Positions 47,770 to 59,440 of a stretch of 64,000 bases of DNA are shown here, in pieces. Both the position numbers and the translations under genes were made by a program. Under the pieces are notes generated by a model. The model made no database searches. It was given only the letters and a program-made list of their open reading frames with translations, and was not told the DNA's origin. Source of the stretch: Cladorrhinum sp. PSN259 (lineage: Eukaryota; Ascomycota; Sordariomycetes; Sordariales; Podosporaceae); contig MU867062.1 in NCBI GenBank assembly GCA_033725935.1, positions 186,001-250,000 of the forward strand, in the 5' to 3' direction. How positions within the stretch are numbered: the first letter of the stretch is position 1; every line of letters starts with the position of its first letter.

Positions 47770-48080
47770 GAATGGGGGGGGGGGGGGGGGGACTTGCTTT
47801 TACATCATTTGATAATAAACCTGTTTTATTTTAGTTGAAAGGAAATCTTCGTGTGTGTGAATAATGGGTCATCAGGAAAGGACTGGGAAGGGGGGGCATA
47901 TAGCATATAAGGCAACATGGGGCAACTGGAGTTCAACATGGGAGTTAACAAACACACACACAAACGGAAAGTTGGTATTTGCATAAAGTTCACACAAAGG
48001 CTCATAGCTACTTATATACAATCAAGATACCCATAGAAATGGTTTTTTCTCCTTGACATATCCCATTCTTGTCGCTGTAG
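47770..48080. other. Intergenic between convergent LRR gene and dehydratase
   Basis: Starts with a G18 homopolymer (47774-47791) directly after the LRR stop. It also has a CA dinucleotide run near 47950-47963. No gene is seen. Confidence 0.6.
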
Positions 48081-49178
48081 TCAGTGACCACAAGTCACAC
48101 CCTTCCCCTTCACAGCCAACCTCCCTCCCGGCCCTTCAATCCAAACCATCCAACTCTCCTCTGCCCCTTCCTGACTGTTATTCTCCGCGGCCCCTCCTTT
48201 TCTCTTCAAGCACACGTCCAACTTCTCATCCGCAAATAAGGGACTCAAATTCCTGTACTCGATGTGCTTCACATATCCCTGCTTACTTAACGCCTCCAGC
48301 ATCAGCACCAGTGTCAGTGGGCCCTGAACCAGCACGTCCTTGTATCCTTCCTGTTTCTGCGCGTACTCGCGATCCAGATGGATGAGGTGAGCATTGTTGG
48401 TTAGTTCGCTGAATGTTTTGAGGAGGCCTCTTGTCGGGTGAAGTGGGTATCGGAGGTCTGGTTCCCATGGCGCTGCTCTCATATACACCAGTCAGTTCAC
48501 TTTTTGTATGATTGGCAGTAAGAAAAAGAGGACAAAGGTGTGTGCGTGTGTACCTGTAACTTCTTTTACTGCCGCTGGTGATGCCTGAAGAGACGGTTTC
48601 CTCTCCCTCATGAACACCAACTTTCTCTTCTCCTCTACAACCTTTTGCTCACCGACAAGGTAACTCCGTTCCAGGTCAACAAAGACTTTATCCTTTTCCA
48701 AGTCGAATTCATTAATTTGAATCGTCACATCATCGTCTTTCGCTGACTTGATCGTTTCCACACAGACCATTTCTGTCTTGCTGTCGAGCTGAGGTTGTTG
48801 TTGGCGACTTGTATCAAAAGTCACTGACCCGCCTGCCCACATCCTTCTGGCAAATGGCCCACCAGGCCAGTGAGAGATGTCTGTGCCGTCTGACATTTTT
48901 TCTTTTTGGGTGAGGAGGGGCTCGAAGTATACCATGTGGTGGCCTTGTGGTAGCGTTGAAGGTCGAGGTAAGTGAGATGCTGATGGGTGGAGAGCTCGAG
49001 TTAGACTGGCCGACCGGTCGGGAGTAAGGGTAGCTGGGATGCGTCTTGGTGGGCTGGATCTGAATTTATGGAGGGCAGATGAGATGTAGGCTTGCGGGTT
49101 GAAGCTGGTGGTATCAGTGGTGTAGTTCCGCGAGGGAGAGGACAAATATAGTCGTCGGCGGCGAAGCAAGAGACACAT
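48081..49178 (-). CDS. Mitochondrial hydroxyacyl-thioester dehydratase type 2 (Htd2-like)
   Basis: Two exons: 49178-48554 and 48472-48081, giving 338 residues with an 81-base intron. The N-terminus MCLLLRRRRLYLSSPSRNY is Arg/Ser-rich and lacks acidic residues, as in a mitochondrial presequence. HotDog-fold blocks include GHHMVYFEPLL, FARRMWAGG and, after the intron, NNAHLIHLDREYA followed by EGYKDVLVQGPLTLVLMLE, where the His/Asp-containing block corresponds to the MaoC-like hydratase site. Htd2 carries out the 3-hydroxyacyl-ACP dehydration step of mitochondrial type II fatty acid synthesis, needed for lipoic acid and respiration. The exon 2 acceptor was chosen as GAGCAG|CG because it alone keeps the frame. 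Confidence 0.88.
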
Positions 49179-49487
49179 TTTTGTTTAGATGAGAGATCCG
49201 GGGTGAAAGGGAATATGAATTGGTACTTTAATATCAAGGTAGTCCAGCAGTGATTGTGGTGCAAGCTGAGTGTACAAGTGAGGGCGGAAATGAGGATGAT
49301 ATGAGAACGATTTGAGGTCAATGGTTGTTGATTCGAGAAGGGTTAGGGTTACACCACTGGTGTGTATTTCTCTTTGTGGTAATCAACAACATGAATTGGA
49401 TGGTAATTCGAATAAAAATGCCAGGTTCCCATAACCAATTCCCCGATATATGCAATATCATCTTTAATAAACTCTAGAAAGTCCACA
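49179..49487. other. Short intergenic region
   Basis: About 300 bases between the dehydratase start and the end of the prephenate dehydratase gene; both run on the minus strand. No feature is seen. Confidence 0.5.
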
Positions 49488-50665
49488 CTACGACCTTGAA
49501 CCTCCCCTCTCCTTCCTCAACCCCCTCCGATTCCTCCATCCGCCAAGCAACCTCCAGCGTTCCGCCTTCTGCCCCAAGTCATCAAACACCCCCTTTACCC
49601 TTCCCTCCGGATCATCCCCCTCACACCCCTCAAACTCCACAAAGAACAAATACTGAAAAGCCTCCGAATCTCCCAGACACGGGACGCTATTGATACTCGT
49701 CAAGTTCAGCCCCCGTCCCTTGAAGCACCCAAGCACATCCGCCAACGCCCCGGGAGTCGAATGCGCAACTGTGAAAGAAACCAAACTCTTATACTTCTCT
49801 CCACCATACGCATCCCTCCCCCATGTCCCAGGCTCCTCATCATCTCTCCCAGGAATAACCTGATACCTCCCCTTCTGCAGCACAAAAAACCTCGTCGTGT
49901 TATCCTCCCTATCCTCGATACAAGCAGCCAACACATCCAACCTATTCACCTCCGCATTCTGCAGTCCCGCAACAGCGGCAGACTGACCAGTCTCATCCGC
50001 CGCCGCCATCTCGGCCGCCCTCGAAGTACTCGACACCTCGATCGTCTCCGCACCCTTCAGGTACTTCCTCACAAATCCTGTCGTCTGTCCAAAAGCCTGC
50101 GGATGCGAATAGATCCTCTTGACGTGACTCAAATCCGTCAGGGGTTTTCCTTTCACTCCGCCATCTTCCAACCTTTCCCCACGCGCGCGTCCCAGCAGGT
50201 AATGATGCACATCCAAATACACCTCGCCGCAGACATTCACATCCTGAAACTTGCCCTCGCGATCCGCTAGGGCGTTCAAAGTGAAAGTAACTATTCCGTG
50301 AGTCGAGTTTTCGAACGGGACGACGCCGTACCGAGCTTGACCACCTTGAACGACTTCGAATACCTCTGTAAGTATCTGTCAGTATATATATCGTCTTACC
50401 ACCTTCTCAGTCAGGGGATCGGAAACGTTACCTCTAATAGTACCCGTCGGACTCAAATCCCACTTCTTCTCATCCGGAAAAGCAATCTTGGTAGCCTGAC
50501 TCACAACATCACACATGTCAGAAATAGACTCTCTCAAGCACACTAAACAACAAGAAACCGGATGAGTTGAAAACATACCTGGTGAGAATAAGAAGCAAAA
50601 GGCCCCAAAAAGGCGACCCGTGTGTCAATACTGCCAGTGACTGGGGCTGGATCTTGAGTGCTCAT
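49488..50665 (-). CDS. Prephenate dehydratase (Pha2-like)
   Basis: Three exons: 50665-50579, 50495-50432 and 50365-49488, giving 342 residues; introns are 83 and 66 bases. Catalytic-domain motifs are VAFLGPFASYSHQATKIAF, then RYGVVPFENSTHGIVTFTLN, YSHPQAFGQTTGF and the TRF motif in DNTTRFFVL. A C-terminal ACT domain follows (SLVSFTVAHSTPGALADVLG; GLNLTSINSVP). The enzyme converts prephenate to phenylpyruvate, the committed step to phenylalanine, and the ACT domain usually senses phenylalanine. The GALV-type motif is present as GALA, while the usual ESRP motif reads NSVP. The chain ends in a basic tail (RNRRGLRKERGGSRS). Confidence 0.94.
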
Positions 50666-51714
50666 GTTCCGGTATTGGGAGCCGTCGTGAAAGACACAAA
50701 TTCTATAAACGTCTGAAAAATAACAGGGAAAAGTAATTGCAAGAAGATGCTCTATGCGTTGTAGCCGATCACTATTTAGAGTGGAATCCGCAAGTTGTGT
50801 GTGACGTGTATTAAAAAAGTAAAATACTACTGAGACAGAGACCCACACTGCGTGTTGAAGGTATCAATTATAAAGTTGTGGTGATGTGCCGGCCCAGCCC
50901 GTTGACCTCTTCACTTCCCATTTTTCCCGCTGAAATATACCGGGCACCGACCGCTGAAGTACTTGTTCGAAAAAACTGCTTGCGAGAATGCCCCGCAAAA
51001 TTACACCAGATCGGCCGAGTTCGGCCCCCGCATTATGGTTCTCCGGAAGCAGGAGGGGATTTTGCAGACCTGGGACCAGCAACTTAGGTAGTGGCTTGCG
51101 AAGTGCAGCAGCAGCAGCCGGATTCTTTCCCTCCTCCTGCATTTTCACCATCGGGATATGCGAGACCAAGCAATTTAACAAAACGATCAAAAGAATGTTG
51201 GGTCCCCTACAGCTGGCTATCTAAGTAACGACCTCCTCCGAATCGACTGTTGTAAAGACCGGACAGACACTGCAAATGGCCTGGCACAGCTTTGTCGAAA
51301 AAAAACAACTGCCGATCAAACCGTGTCCTCAAGGTTTTTGTGAACCAATCCTCCTAACTTAGCCCTGCAATGATGGTAGCGTCTACCTTGTCCGACTTCT
51401 CGATTCCTCGTAGGCAATTTTCCTAGGGTATTTGTTAGCTACATCTCAGCAGAACTCTTCCGAGAGCTACATACCTCAAATCATTACTTTTCAATTTAAG
51501 AAGCCGTCATCACAGAGCGAAGCGGGCTCGGACGCGACACCTGGTGGCTCTGATGAGGGCATCCGGAGAAGCCCTTCATCAGCCGCATTTGAGCGGGCGG
51601 GATCTTTCCCGAGCTCCTGGGCTTGTCGTGCGGCTGGTCGGCATGAGATGTCATCGGCTCGAACGTGATGGCTTCAGTTACGGGTCCCTCGCTATCAACG
51701 AGGGAATCAAACTG
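50666..51714. other. Intergenic between prephenate dehydratase and eRF1
   Basis: Promoter and leader of the dehydratase on one side and the 3' end of eRF1 on the other, both minus strand. Open frames at 50864-51190 (-) and 51432-51668 (+) show no family resemblance. Confidence 0.45.
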
Positions 51715-53301
51715 TCAATCGTCGTAGTAGTCATCATCATCATCAACTTCATGTAACTGCTCAAAGTTGACCTTATAACGGAGGATACCGCCAATGCCAC
51801 CGAAGCCCTTGACGAACTGGTTGCCCTCGGTTGAACGGTCCGAGACGAACTCAAGAGTCGTACCGAAATCCTTGTAGTGCTCAGCAATCCACTCGAGGAA
51901 GGACTCCTGCGAAGCGACTTCCATCTCCTGACCGGTCTCCTTGTCCAGGAACTTGTCACGGTTGGCTTCTTCTTGCTGCTTGGTGGTGTGGAGGATGATC
52001 TCAGCGCCATTGCTGTCCTTGAGAACATATCGAGTGACCTCGAGGTTCTCAAAAACAATCAGAGTCTCGACAGCACCAAGCTCAAGAGCCTTGAGGGTAT
52101 CATCAACACCGTAGCAGACACGACCAGTATCCTGGCTGATCTCTTCGAAGTACTTGCCAATGAGCTTCTTCTCCTGGATGAACTTGACATTGCCCAGGGT
52201 CTCAGAAGCCAACTCGATGGCCTGGTTGAAACCGTTCTCACCACCGTAAGAAACGTCAACAACCTTGATAACCTTGGTCTGGAGACGCTGATCGAAGAGG
52301 TCGGAGGCGTTGAGGTCGTTCTTGAAATCGGCGGAACCAGCAAGGACGATACCAGCAACATTGACTTTGTCGGCAGTAATGAAGTTCTGAACAGCCAGCT
52401 CTGCAACCTTGCGAACGTAGTTATGACGCTTCTCCTCTCTCAGACGGGCGAAACGAAGAGCGGACTGACCACCACGGCCGTGCTTCTTGGGGAGATCGAC
52501 GGAGAACTTGTGCACGATATCACGGGTGTTGCCGCTAAGAGTTCCGAATAGGGCTCCGTTGCCGTCCATGATTATGAAGCCAAACTTCTGGTCGGATTCG
52601 AGGAGCTCAGCGAGAGCCTCGGTGTGGAACTTGTTGTCGCAAAGGTACAGGGATGTATTGATAGGCTTGAAGGGCTCGAAATCGATATTGACCTTGCGCT
52701 CCTTGCCTTCCGAGGTCAAGATTTCACCGCAGTAAACAACGAGACCGTTCGGGGGAACCTTGTTGTAGAGCTTGAGACGCTGCTGGGTGGATGTAATGGC
52801 TGAGAGGACAGATTGACGGTTGACGCGGGACTTGATGTTCGAGGCAGTACCCTGTAGGATGGAGTGTTAGAGCCAGCCCAATCGACCTGTAGCCATCAAG
52901 GTTCCCCGCCAGTAATGAAATAGGACATACGTATTCTTCAGCCAACATCTTTGCGGCACGCGAGACCTGGTCCTTGGGGGCTATTGAGCCATTAGTAACA
53001 CGACGAGAATGTGATGGCAGACTGCGGGCACAACAGAAGGTTTGTTGGGCTCGGCAGTCTGACGGGAATTGAGAGCAGAACGTACGGATAATCAGAGAGA
53101 TCATGGAGGTGCCGTTGCCACGAGCGGCCTCAAGTCGCTTGATGAGCTTTTTCACCTTCCATATCTCGATCTATTTTGTTGGGAAGGGCAGTCAGCGGAG
53201 ATGGCCGAGTGGGTGTGGGACTGCGATTGACGATTTCTCGGTAAGGACACGGCAAAGACACTCACATTCTTCTCGGCCTCGTTCGCGTTTGGGTCGCTCA
53301 T
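51715..53301 (-). CDS. Translation release factor eRF1 (Sup45-like)
   Basis: Four exons: 53301-53266, 53170-53086, 52980-52931 and 52851-51715, giving 435 residues, the normal eRF1 length. All functional motifs are present: TASNIKS with NIKS at 62-65 for stop-codon decoding, YLCDNKF at 126-132, and the GGQ at 184-186 that enters the peptidyl transferase centre. The C-terminus is acidic (VDDDDDYYDD), as in other eRF1 proteins that bind eRF3. The factor recognises all three stop codons and releases the nascent chain. Introns are 95, 105 and 79 bases and are concentrated in the first 60 codons. The gene itself ends in TGA. Confidence 0.97.
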
Positions 53302-54118
53302 GATGGACAATAAATGAAAAGAAGAAGCGCGGCGTGCGGGTCCTAGAACCTCTTCTTACTCCTCCACGAAGAAGGGCGTTGTCGTTGGGTGAGATTTTGG
53401 GAGAGGATGGTCCTTTGGCTCAGCAGACAAGGTAATTCTCAAAATTGGTGGTGGGGTTGGACCTGAGAGGGGTTTCACGGTTGCGAAGCCTTTTATGGGT
53501 TCCCTGGTGCAGTGGCGCACCCGACCCACTGGCTGCCTGAACACGAGTCATCATTGGACGGTAACGCCGACCAGAAGCTCGTTGGCCCTTGTGTTTCTGG
53601 AAAGCGGAAGCGGAGCTCTTTAGCATTGTGCCTAGCATATTTTTTTTTGTGGGGGTGAATCTGCAATTGTACTGGACACAATCATCGATATATCTACTTT
53701 TAACTATGAGACGAACAGTCACACGCCGAACTGTTCATACCGATGGGTTAGGCCGGTTTGTTGGGGAATCTGCAGTCATCCTTGTGACTTTCTGTTCAGG
53801 CCACGTCCGTGCAGAGCACACGTGGGAATTCCTGGGCGAGGCAGAGATACATCATCACCAGCCACAGTAAAATATACACTAGTGTAGTCGAATCTGCAAC
53901 TTGTTTTACATTGCACCGCATTCCAGGTTTCTTTGTGGCTGTTTTTTTCAGTGGATCCCGCTTGTGAAACGGAGACCTGCTGTTACACCAGCAGCTCCAG
54001 AGCTGTGTTATCACTAGCGATTATCGACCGCCACCAAATCGTGTAATCATACTTCATCGCGACACATCACCCAATTACCACAAACACGTCATAACCGCCA
54101 ATTAATCACCATATCAAA
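53302..54118. other. Divergent promoter region of eRF1 and the DUF1770 gene
   Basis: C/T- and A-rich DNA. A minus-strand ATG frame (about 53639-53420) lies in the presumed eRF1 leader and could be an upstream ORF of about 72 codons; I see no family for it. Confidence 0.4.
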
Positions 54119-54716
54119 ATGGATACCACGATTCCCACACAAATAGCAGAGACAATCCAAACAGCGCACATCAACCACGCTCCGTCTGCAGCTCACGATG
54201 CGAACCCATCGACAGCAGCTGACAAGAAGGAGCCCCTCTATCCCTTAGGTGATGTCTTGGACGATCTTGACTCGGAGACCGAGACCGAGACCGATGAAGA
54301 TGAAGAAGGCTTGTATGCTTCCCACCTCAAACGACGACGACTCCGTCGCCTTCGGACACAGCTCCCGCCGATGCCCGACCTGCGCTTCGAGCAGAGCTAC
54401 CTGGCCAGCATAAGGAACGCGGACAAATGGTGGAAGATCGTTCTCATCACAGTCAGGGACCAGGTAAGTTGTAGCAGCTACTGGGCTCAATGAGGGAAGG
54501 ATAGCCTGGGCTGACAAGAGTGGGCGGCGGAATTAGATGTTGATGCCATTTGCCCAAGGCATCGTCTATAACCTCTTCATCTGCGGATGGCAGCACTGGA
54601 ATAAGAATGCTCAGATTCACGGCTCAACACTGGGCGCCAGAGTAAGAAGATGGTGGTATGGAGTGAATAACTGGTCGATACCTGCCGAAAAGAAGATCTT
54701 TAAGAAGACACAGTAA
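54119..54716 (+). CDS. DUF1770-type fungal protein
   Basis: Two exons: 54119-54463 and 54537-54716, giving 174 residues; the intron has a GGCTGAC branch site. Features are an acidic stretch (DVLDDLDSETETETDEDEE) at about 45-63, a basic Arg cluster (KRRRLRRLRT), the segment MPDLRFEQSYLASI and a Trp-rich C-terminal half (KWWKIVLITVRDQ; GWQHWNKN; RRWWYGVNNW). This layout matches the fungal-specific DUF1770 family, as far as I can recall it. A hydrophobic patch near MLMPFAQGIVYNLFICGW may be a membrane-associated helix. No function is known to me. Confidence 0.82.
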
Positions 54717-55223
54717 TTGCTTTCATAAATACACACGCTCAAAAAGAGTCGACATGATCGTGAATGGACCTGGTGTAGAAAGCAATTTGTAAAGTATCTA
54801 CACAGTGACCGCTGCTACTCTTTTTTTTTTAATCTCTGCAAACAACAGCAACATTATGATCATCATCAACCCTTCTTCAGACCACCTAAATCCTTTACAT
54901 TACAAACCACTATTTCCGGGTGAGAAACAAGAAGCCAGGACTAACCCACCTGCTAAGCTTTGATGATCCCTTTGCTTGGCACATTTGGCCATGCCCAAAT
55001 CTAATAGAGCCACCCTCGCCACAGTTTCTCATACTCGAAGGAAAACAATCGGCTTGTCGGCAAAGATAAACTGATAATACGTGATTCCTTTCAGCCGACT
55101 CATTTTGTCAATAATAGTATTGATATCCCCCCACCCCAAACTCCCTTTTACCCCTTCATAAACGAACGATCATAAAACGCTTCCAATCCACCTAACAGCA
55201 AGCAAGAGAGGTTGCAGCTCATA
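54717..55223. other. Intergenic between convergent DUF1770 and WHIM genes
   Basis: Presumed 3' UTRs. A T11 run lies near 54821-54831. No gene is seen. Confidence 0.5.
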
Positions 55224-57368
55224 CTACTCCGGACCGACAGCACCGATGGGTGGCGGAGCTGGCTGTAGTTTCTCCGGGCTTCCTCGAAGAGCAAGAGAAG
55301 TCGAAGCCCCGCTCGATGGGGTCAAGGGAGACTTGACAATCTCAGCAGCCTTGTCCTCGGTTATCACACCCCCAGATTTCTCAACAGGCTCCGGGGTCCC
55401 AACAGTGACACGCTTCACAGGAACAGCTACGATCACATCAGACACCGGAGGCTCTGACTCCGGAACAAACTGCTCCTCCTGACCGGGACTGCTAGTCTCA
55501 GACTCATCGCTGACAACCACCTTCCGCCGTACTGCTGCCGCCCTCGGATGCTTTGCTCGCTGGTTGCCATCAATGTCGACAGGAGGACCAGGAATCTGTC
55601 GAACTTGGTTGTTGTCATCGATAGAAATGCGAATCGGGAACTTGAAGACAAAACTGTCGCTGACAGCACCACCACCAAGGTCATCCTCCATGGGCGAACC
55701 CTCAAACTCCTCCTCATCTTCTTCCGTATCCTCCTTGAAGTCCGCCTCCTCCTCATCGTCACCCAGATCCGGGCTGCTGCCCTCGTCGGACTCATCCGAC
55801 TCGTACTCCTCGCTCTTTCTCTTCTTTGACGTCCAACCATTCATACCATGATTGACCGCAGCTGACCGTCTGGGACGGCCTGTGGGGCCAACGGGCGACT
55901 CTTTCATCTCGACGTCATCACCCTCAACACTAGGAGGAGCACTCGGGCCACCCGTGCTGGCACTCTCTGCATTCAATCGGCTCGGGGCTCTGATCTGACG
56001 GCCGCTTGCGGTGGTGACGGGGCCGCTCAGCTCAGCTGGGGTGTGGTTGCGCGTGTTTCTGGTAGATCGGCGAGTGGTCGAATCGGTCATAAATTCGGCC
56101 TCATCATCCGAATACGTATACTTCATGCGCTTGCCTCTAGTGCGGCCCTCATACATGGAAAAACCAGGTTCTGGACGTCTGAAGCGCTCCTTCTGCTGCT
56201 GCCGATACTCCCTCCTAGCCCGCTTTACTTCAGTCGCTTCGAATCGTGGGATACTGTTGATGATCCTCTTGGCGAACTGTTTAGCCTTCGGACCGCCATC
56301 CTGTTTCTCTAACTTCTCCGCCAGCGAGTTGAGTTCGTCAATGTTGCCGGCCACGCTCCACCATGTGCGCTGCACGCCTGCAGGATTGCTCTCTCTGTAT
56401 ACACGGTACCCAGTGTCGTCATTGCCCTCGATCAGAAAGTATCTCCGCTTGTCGCCATCGCTGCCCCAGACCTGAACACTCAGCGGAATGTTGATATCAT
56501 CCTCCTGTCGGTTCTTATATTGGGTGTTGATGATCGATTTGACCGCATCAGAAGAGGAGAGTGTCCAGTGGATCAAGGTTCGCAGAAGAGTAAGCTGTGA
56601 TGTCGTAGATTAGCAACAAAGCGCAACAAATCCATTGCGAAGTTCACCAGCAAGGCACGTACCCGTTGCACTGGTGTCATGGAGGAAAACGAAGCCCCGC
56701 CAGCCAAAGGGTTCTTGCTCTCCCAATCTCTCGCCCATTGCCCCTTGTGTGTCTGAATAGCCTCTTCTAGCGCGCGATTGTAATGACCAGCCCTAAAAAT
56801 TGACAAGTCAGTAAAAAGGGCCGTCTGCCCTCTTGTAGGGACTACGTACTTAACATCTTGCTTGCGATTCAGCAAAAGCCCTAGAAGCGCGCACAGAAAT
56901 TGCTCCACGCGCTCGCCTGGGACCGTGTCGACAATTTCTCGCTCAAGCTCCTGGGGACCAAAATTTGGCAAACTCTTGGGGAATGCTTCCGTGAATCGAG
57001 CGCGGAACATGATAATGAACTGCGAAAAGGCGAAAGAAAGTCAGCAAAGAGGGGCAAGCCTAAGGCGCGGGCGGGCTTCAGGGCGCGATCTTTCGCGTCG
57101 CAGCACTCAAAATACACGAATGGATTGTGCAAACACGTACAGCAATATCTGGATTGTCGGCCAGTACATATTGATGGGGAGGTGAGGGCTCTCGCTTTGG
57201 TCTGGGTGGTGTCTTCTCCTTGGGCTCCAAGGCCGGGTTGCGATCGATCTTGTGGAAGAACTTAAGGATGCCGTGCTGCTCCTCCAATTGAACGTCTGAT
57301 TCGTCGTCTGAGGGAGGCGCCGACAAAGAAGAAAGAGAAGAGAGGTCTGATGAATCGTCGTCAGCCAT
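55224..57368 (-). CDS. DDT/WHIM-domain chromatin protein, candidate ISWI accessory factor
   Basis: Four exons: 57368-57141, 57019-56850, 56792-56663 and 56594-55224, giving 632 residues; introns are 121, 57 and 68 bases. After an acidic N-terminus comes a DDT-like region (about 77-145, FIIMFRARFTEAFP and EQFLCALLGLLLNRKQDV). WHIM-like blocks follow (TPVQRVRALL does not continue into the intron; spliced text is VQRLTLLRTLIHWTLSSS, then WWSVAGNIDELNSLAEKLE). The remaining half is disordered with basic (RGKRMKY) and acidic (DDEEEADFKEDTEED) tracts. DDT plus WHIM is the hallmark of partners of ISWI remodellers, which space nucleosomes. From memory it may correspond to the Neurospora factor called IAF-1; not verified. 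It lies upstream of uL2, divergently. Confidence 0.85.
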
Positions 57369-58449
57369 TTTGGAGAGTGGTTGCTGGTCGATGAGAGCGT
57401 TGTGCTTGAAGGTGGATGCTGCGCGCATGCGAGAGGGATGGATAAGAATGCAGGGTGGAGGAAGAAGAGGAGTACTTTGATGGAAGGAGATCGGCTGCAA
57501 GAAATTACGTACCGGCCGACAATGGCCAGGGCCCTCCCAGCCGACCACTTCAAAGTGCCTAATGAACGTGATAGGTTGATTCAACCAAACTAGGCACAGG
57601 CAGCTTTCTCTTTGCTTTGGCACTCGAACTATATCAGCTACTTGTAATGCTATCTGGCCTACGAGGCGACTTCCGACCTCATCCTCGTGGTCCCTGCTTT
57701 TGTCTTGGTTCCCTCACCATCATCGACTGCCTCCCTCTGCTTCTTGACAACACAGCTATATTTCATTCCCCATAATCCAATTCCACTCATATGTTCGAGG
57801 TGGCACATCGAACCCGGAGGTGCTGATCCTGTACCAATCTTTCTTCTTGACCGCCGAATGCGCCTTAACACAATCCATTGGGTAGTTTGCATGGGTGAGA
57901 GGTAGGTATCCCGGTATTGGATTTCGATGTCGTGGCCGAATGTGGGGTGACACGCGAATAGGTTTGGCAGAGGTTGGCTTTGTACGTGTCCCAAAAAGAG
58001 TCTCATCTTGAAGTTTGTGAAATAGTTGGCCTGCGACTGTGGGATTCAGAAGCATGGTGTTGCACCCAAACCACCACCACGCTTGTCCTCTTAGACCTGA
58101 TATCTTCTGCCCACCAACTGTGTCGGAATTTGACGTCCGAGCGGGTTTACCCGTCGTTTTGCTATTTCATGTCTGACAAATGAAGAAGCGATGCACAGCA
58201 GCACCTCTACTGCAAGAACCCGGCAACTTTCCGGACTGAGGGAATTATTTTGACTCAGAACAACACTATTCAACCTCGAGATCCCATTCAAATGATGACT
58301 GACCCAATCATGCGATAAATGTGACGCGATAGCTTGACATTAACAGCGTTGACCATTAATTCAACACGACCTTAGCTGATGCTGTAGGGAGGATAACGAC
58401 TTGTGGAAGATGGTTCATTACCATCTGCATTTGCACTCGCAAACATTAT

Positions 58450-58470
58450 GATTGATTGATTGATTGATTG
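58450..58470 (+). repeat. GATT tetranucleotide repeat
   Basis: Five perfect copies of GATT plus one base in intergenic DNA. Confidence 0.9.
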
Positions 58471-59277
58471 AAACCGATCCATCGCGATGGGCTGCAACTC
58501 ACACCCGATCGCTTGATCCGGGGTGAAAGCGCGCCGCGGCATCTCACTCACAAGCGGTCCCACACAGCAGAACCACAAGCGGCGGCGTGCCAAATTTTGA
58601 AGCAAAATCTCGCGAGATTGATAAAAATGTCTCTAAAGACAGCCATACGGCCTGGTCATGACTTCGGAGCATATATTGTACCTAGTCGTCATTAGCGAAA
58701 TCCTCTTCACCATAAATTAGAATTGCAAAAGACTGTGCATAACAAACATTTGTGTTCGCAAGGAACCTGTATGTGTTGATTGAAAGTCTCGCGGGTTGCT
58801 CTGTCTGCCATTTCTGTGAGGTTGGGCGTCGAGGCACGATGTTGAGATCACGGTCGGGGCGCGGGTTGGCTCCCGGTTGGGCGGCGGCAAAATCAATGCA
58901 TGCCCATACCGTGCAAATACAGAACCACTTGTTACCTGCCACACTGTAGCCGCAATCATACAAGTATCGAGTCTAGGTTGTCCGAGGTCCATCTAGGCAA
59001 ACTAGGAAGCTTTGGCAGATTTGGGACGCGAGGGTATTCTCGGTAAGACGGATTGAGTTGGTTGAGAGAATCATTTAAAGAGATCATGATTCAAATGCAA
59101 ACACCGATGAATTTCTTTGCGCAGCTCAGAAACTTTTGCAGCAAAACAAAAACCATCTGAAGTCGTCAATTTGCAAGGGGTGCAGCTGAAATACGTTACG
59201 TCAGCAATCAAACAGGGATCAGTTGGCTGCAAACTTCCCGGGTCCGTTTTAGCTGGTCAGCCACACCCCTCCCCGCG

Positions 59278-59283
59278 TTAGGG
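59278..59283 (-). promoter_or_regulatory. CCCTAA element upstream of uL2
   Basis: A CCCTAA hexamer (TTAGGG on the plus strand) sits about 160 bases before the uL2 ATG, next to a C-rich ACACCCCTCCCC stretch. Telomere-repeat-like boxes of this kind occur in promoters of ribosomal protein genes in several fungi. A single hexamer can also arise by chance. Confidence 0.3.
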
Positions 59284-59440
59284 CAGTCTGTGCAGCCACA
59301 GTTCTTTTCGGTGGCTAGTGCAGTCCACACAGAAATTTGGAAAAATATCGCTTGACTTATCCGTGTCGCAACCTCTGCCTCTCTTCAACCACCGAGTCAA
59401 CCCCGTCCCTTATCCCCAGATTCTCAGGTAGGAAGGCAAG

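Larger units (their letters stand above)
57369..59440. other. 2-kb divergent upstream region of the WHIM gene and uL2
   Basis: No protein family is recognised. Two overlapping minus-strand ATG frames at 57659-58006 and 57756-58055 were considered and set aside. A GATT repeat of five copies is at 58450-58470. The 150 bases before the uL2 start are C/T-rich. Confidence 0.45.

Noticed and set aside
51877..52551. Plus-strand frame of 224 codons opposite eRF1
   Set aside because: Antisense shadow of the strongly conserved, codon-biased eRF1 exon.
57659..58055. Two overlapping minus-strand ATG frames of 99 and 115 codons upstream of the WHIM gene
   Set aside because: They overlap in different phases, so at most one could be real, and neither resembles a known family. 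The 99-codon frame is the better candidate and could be tested by RNA-seq.
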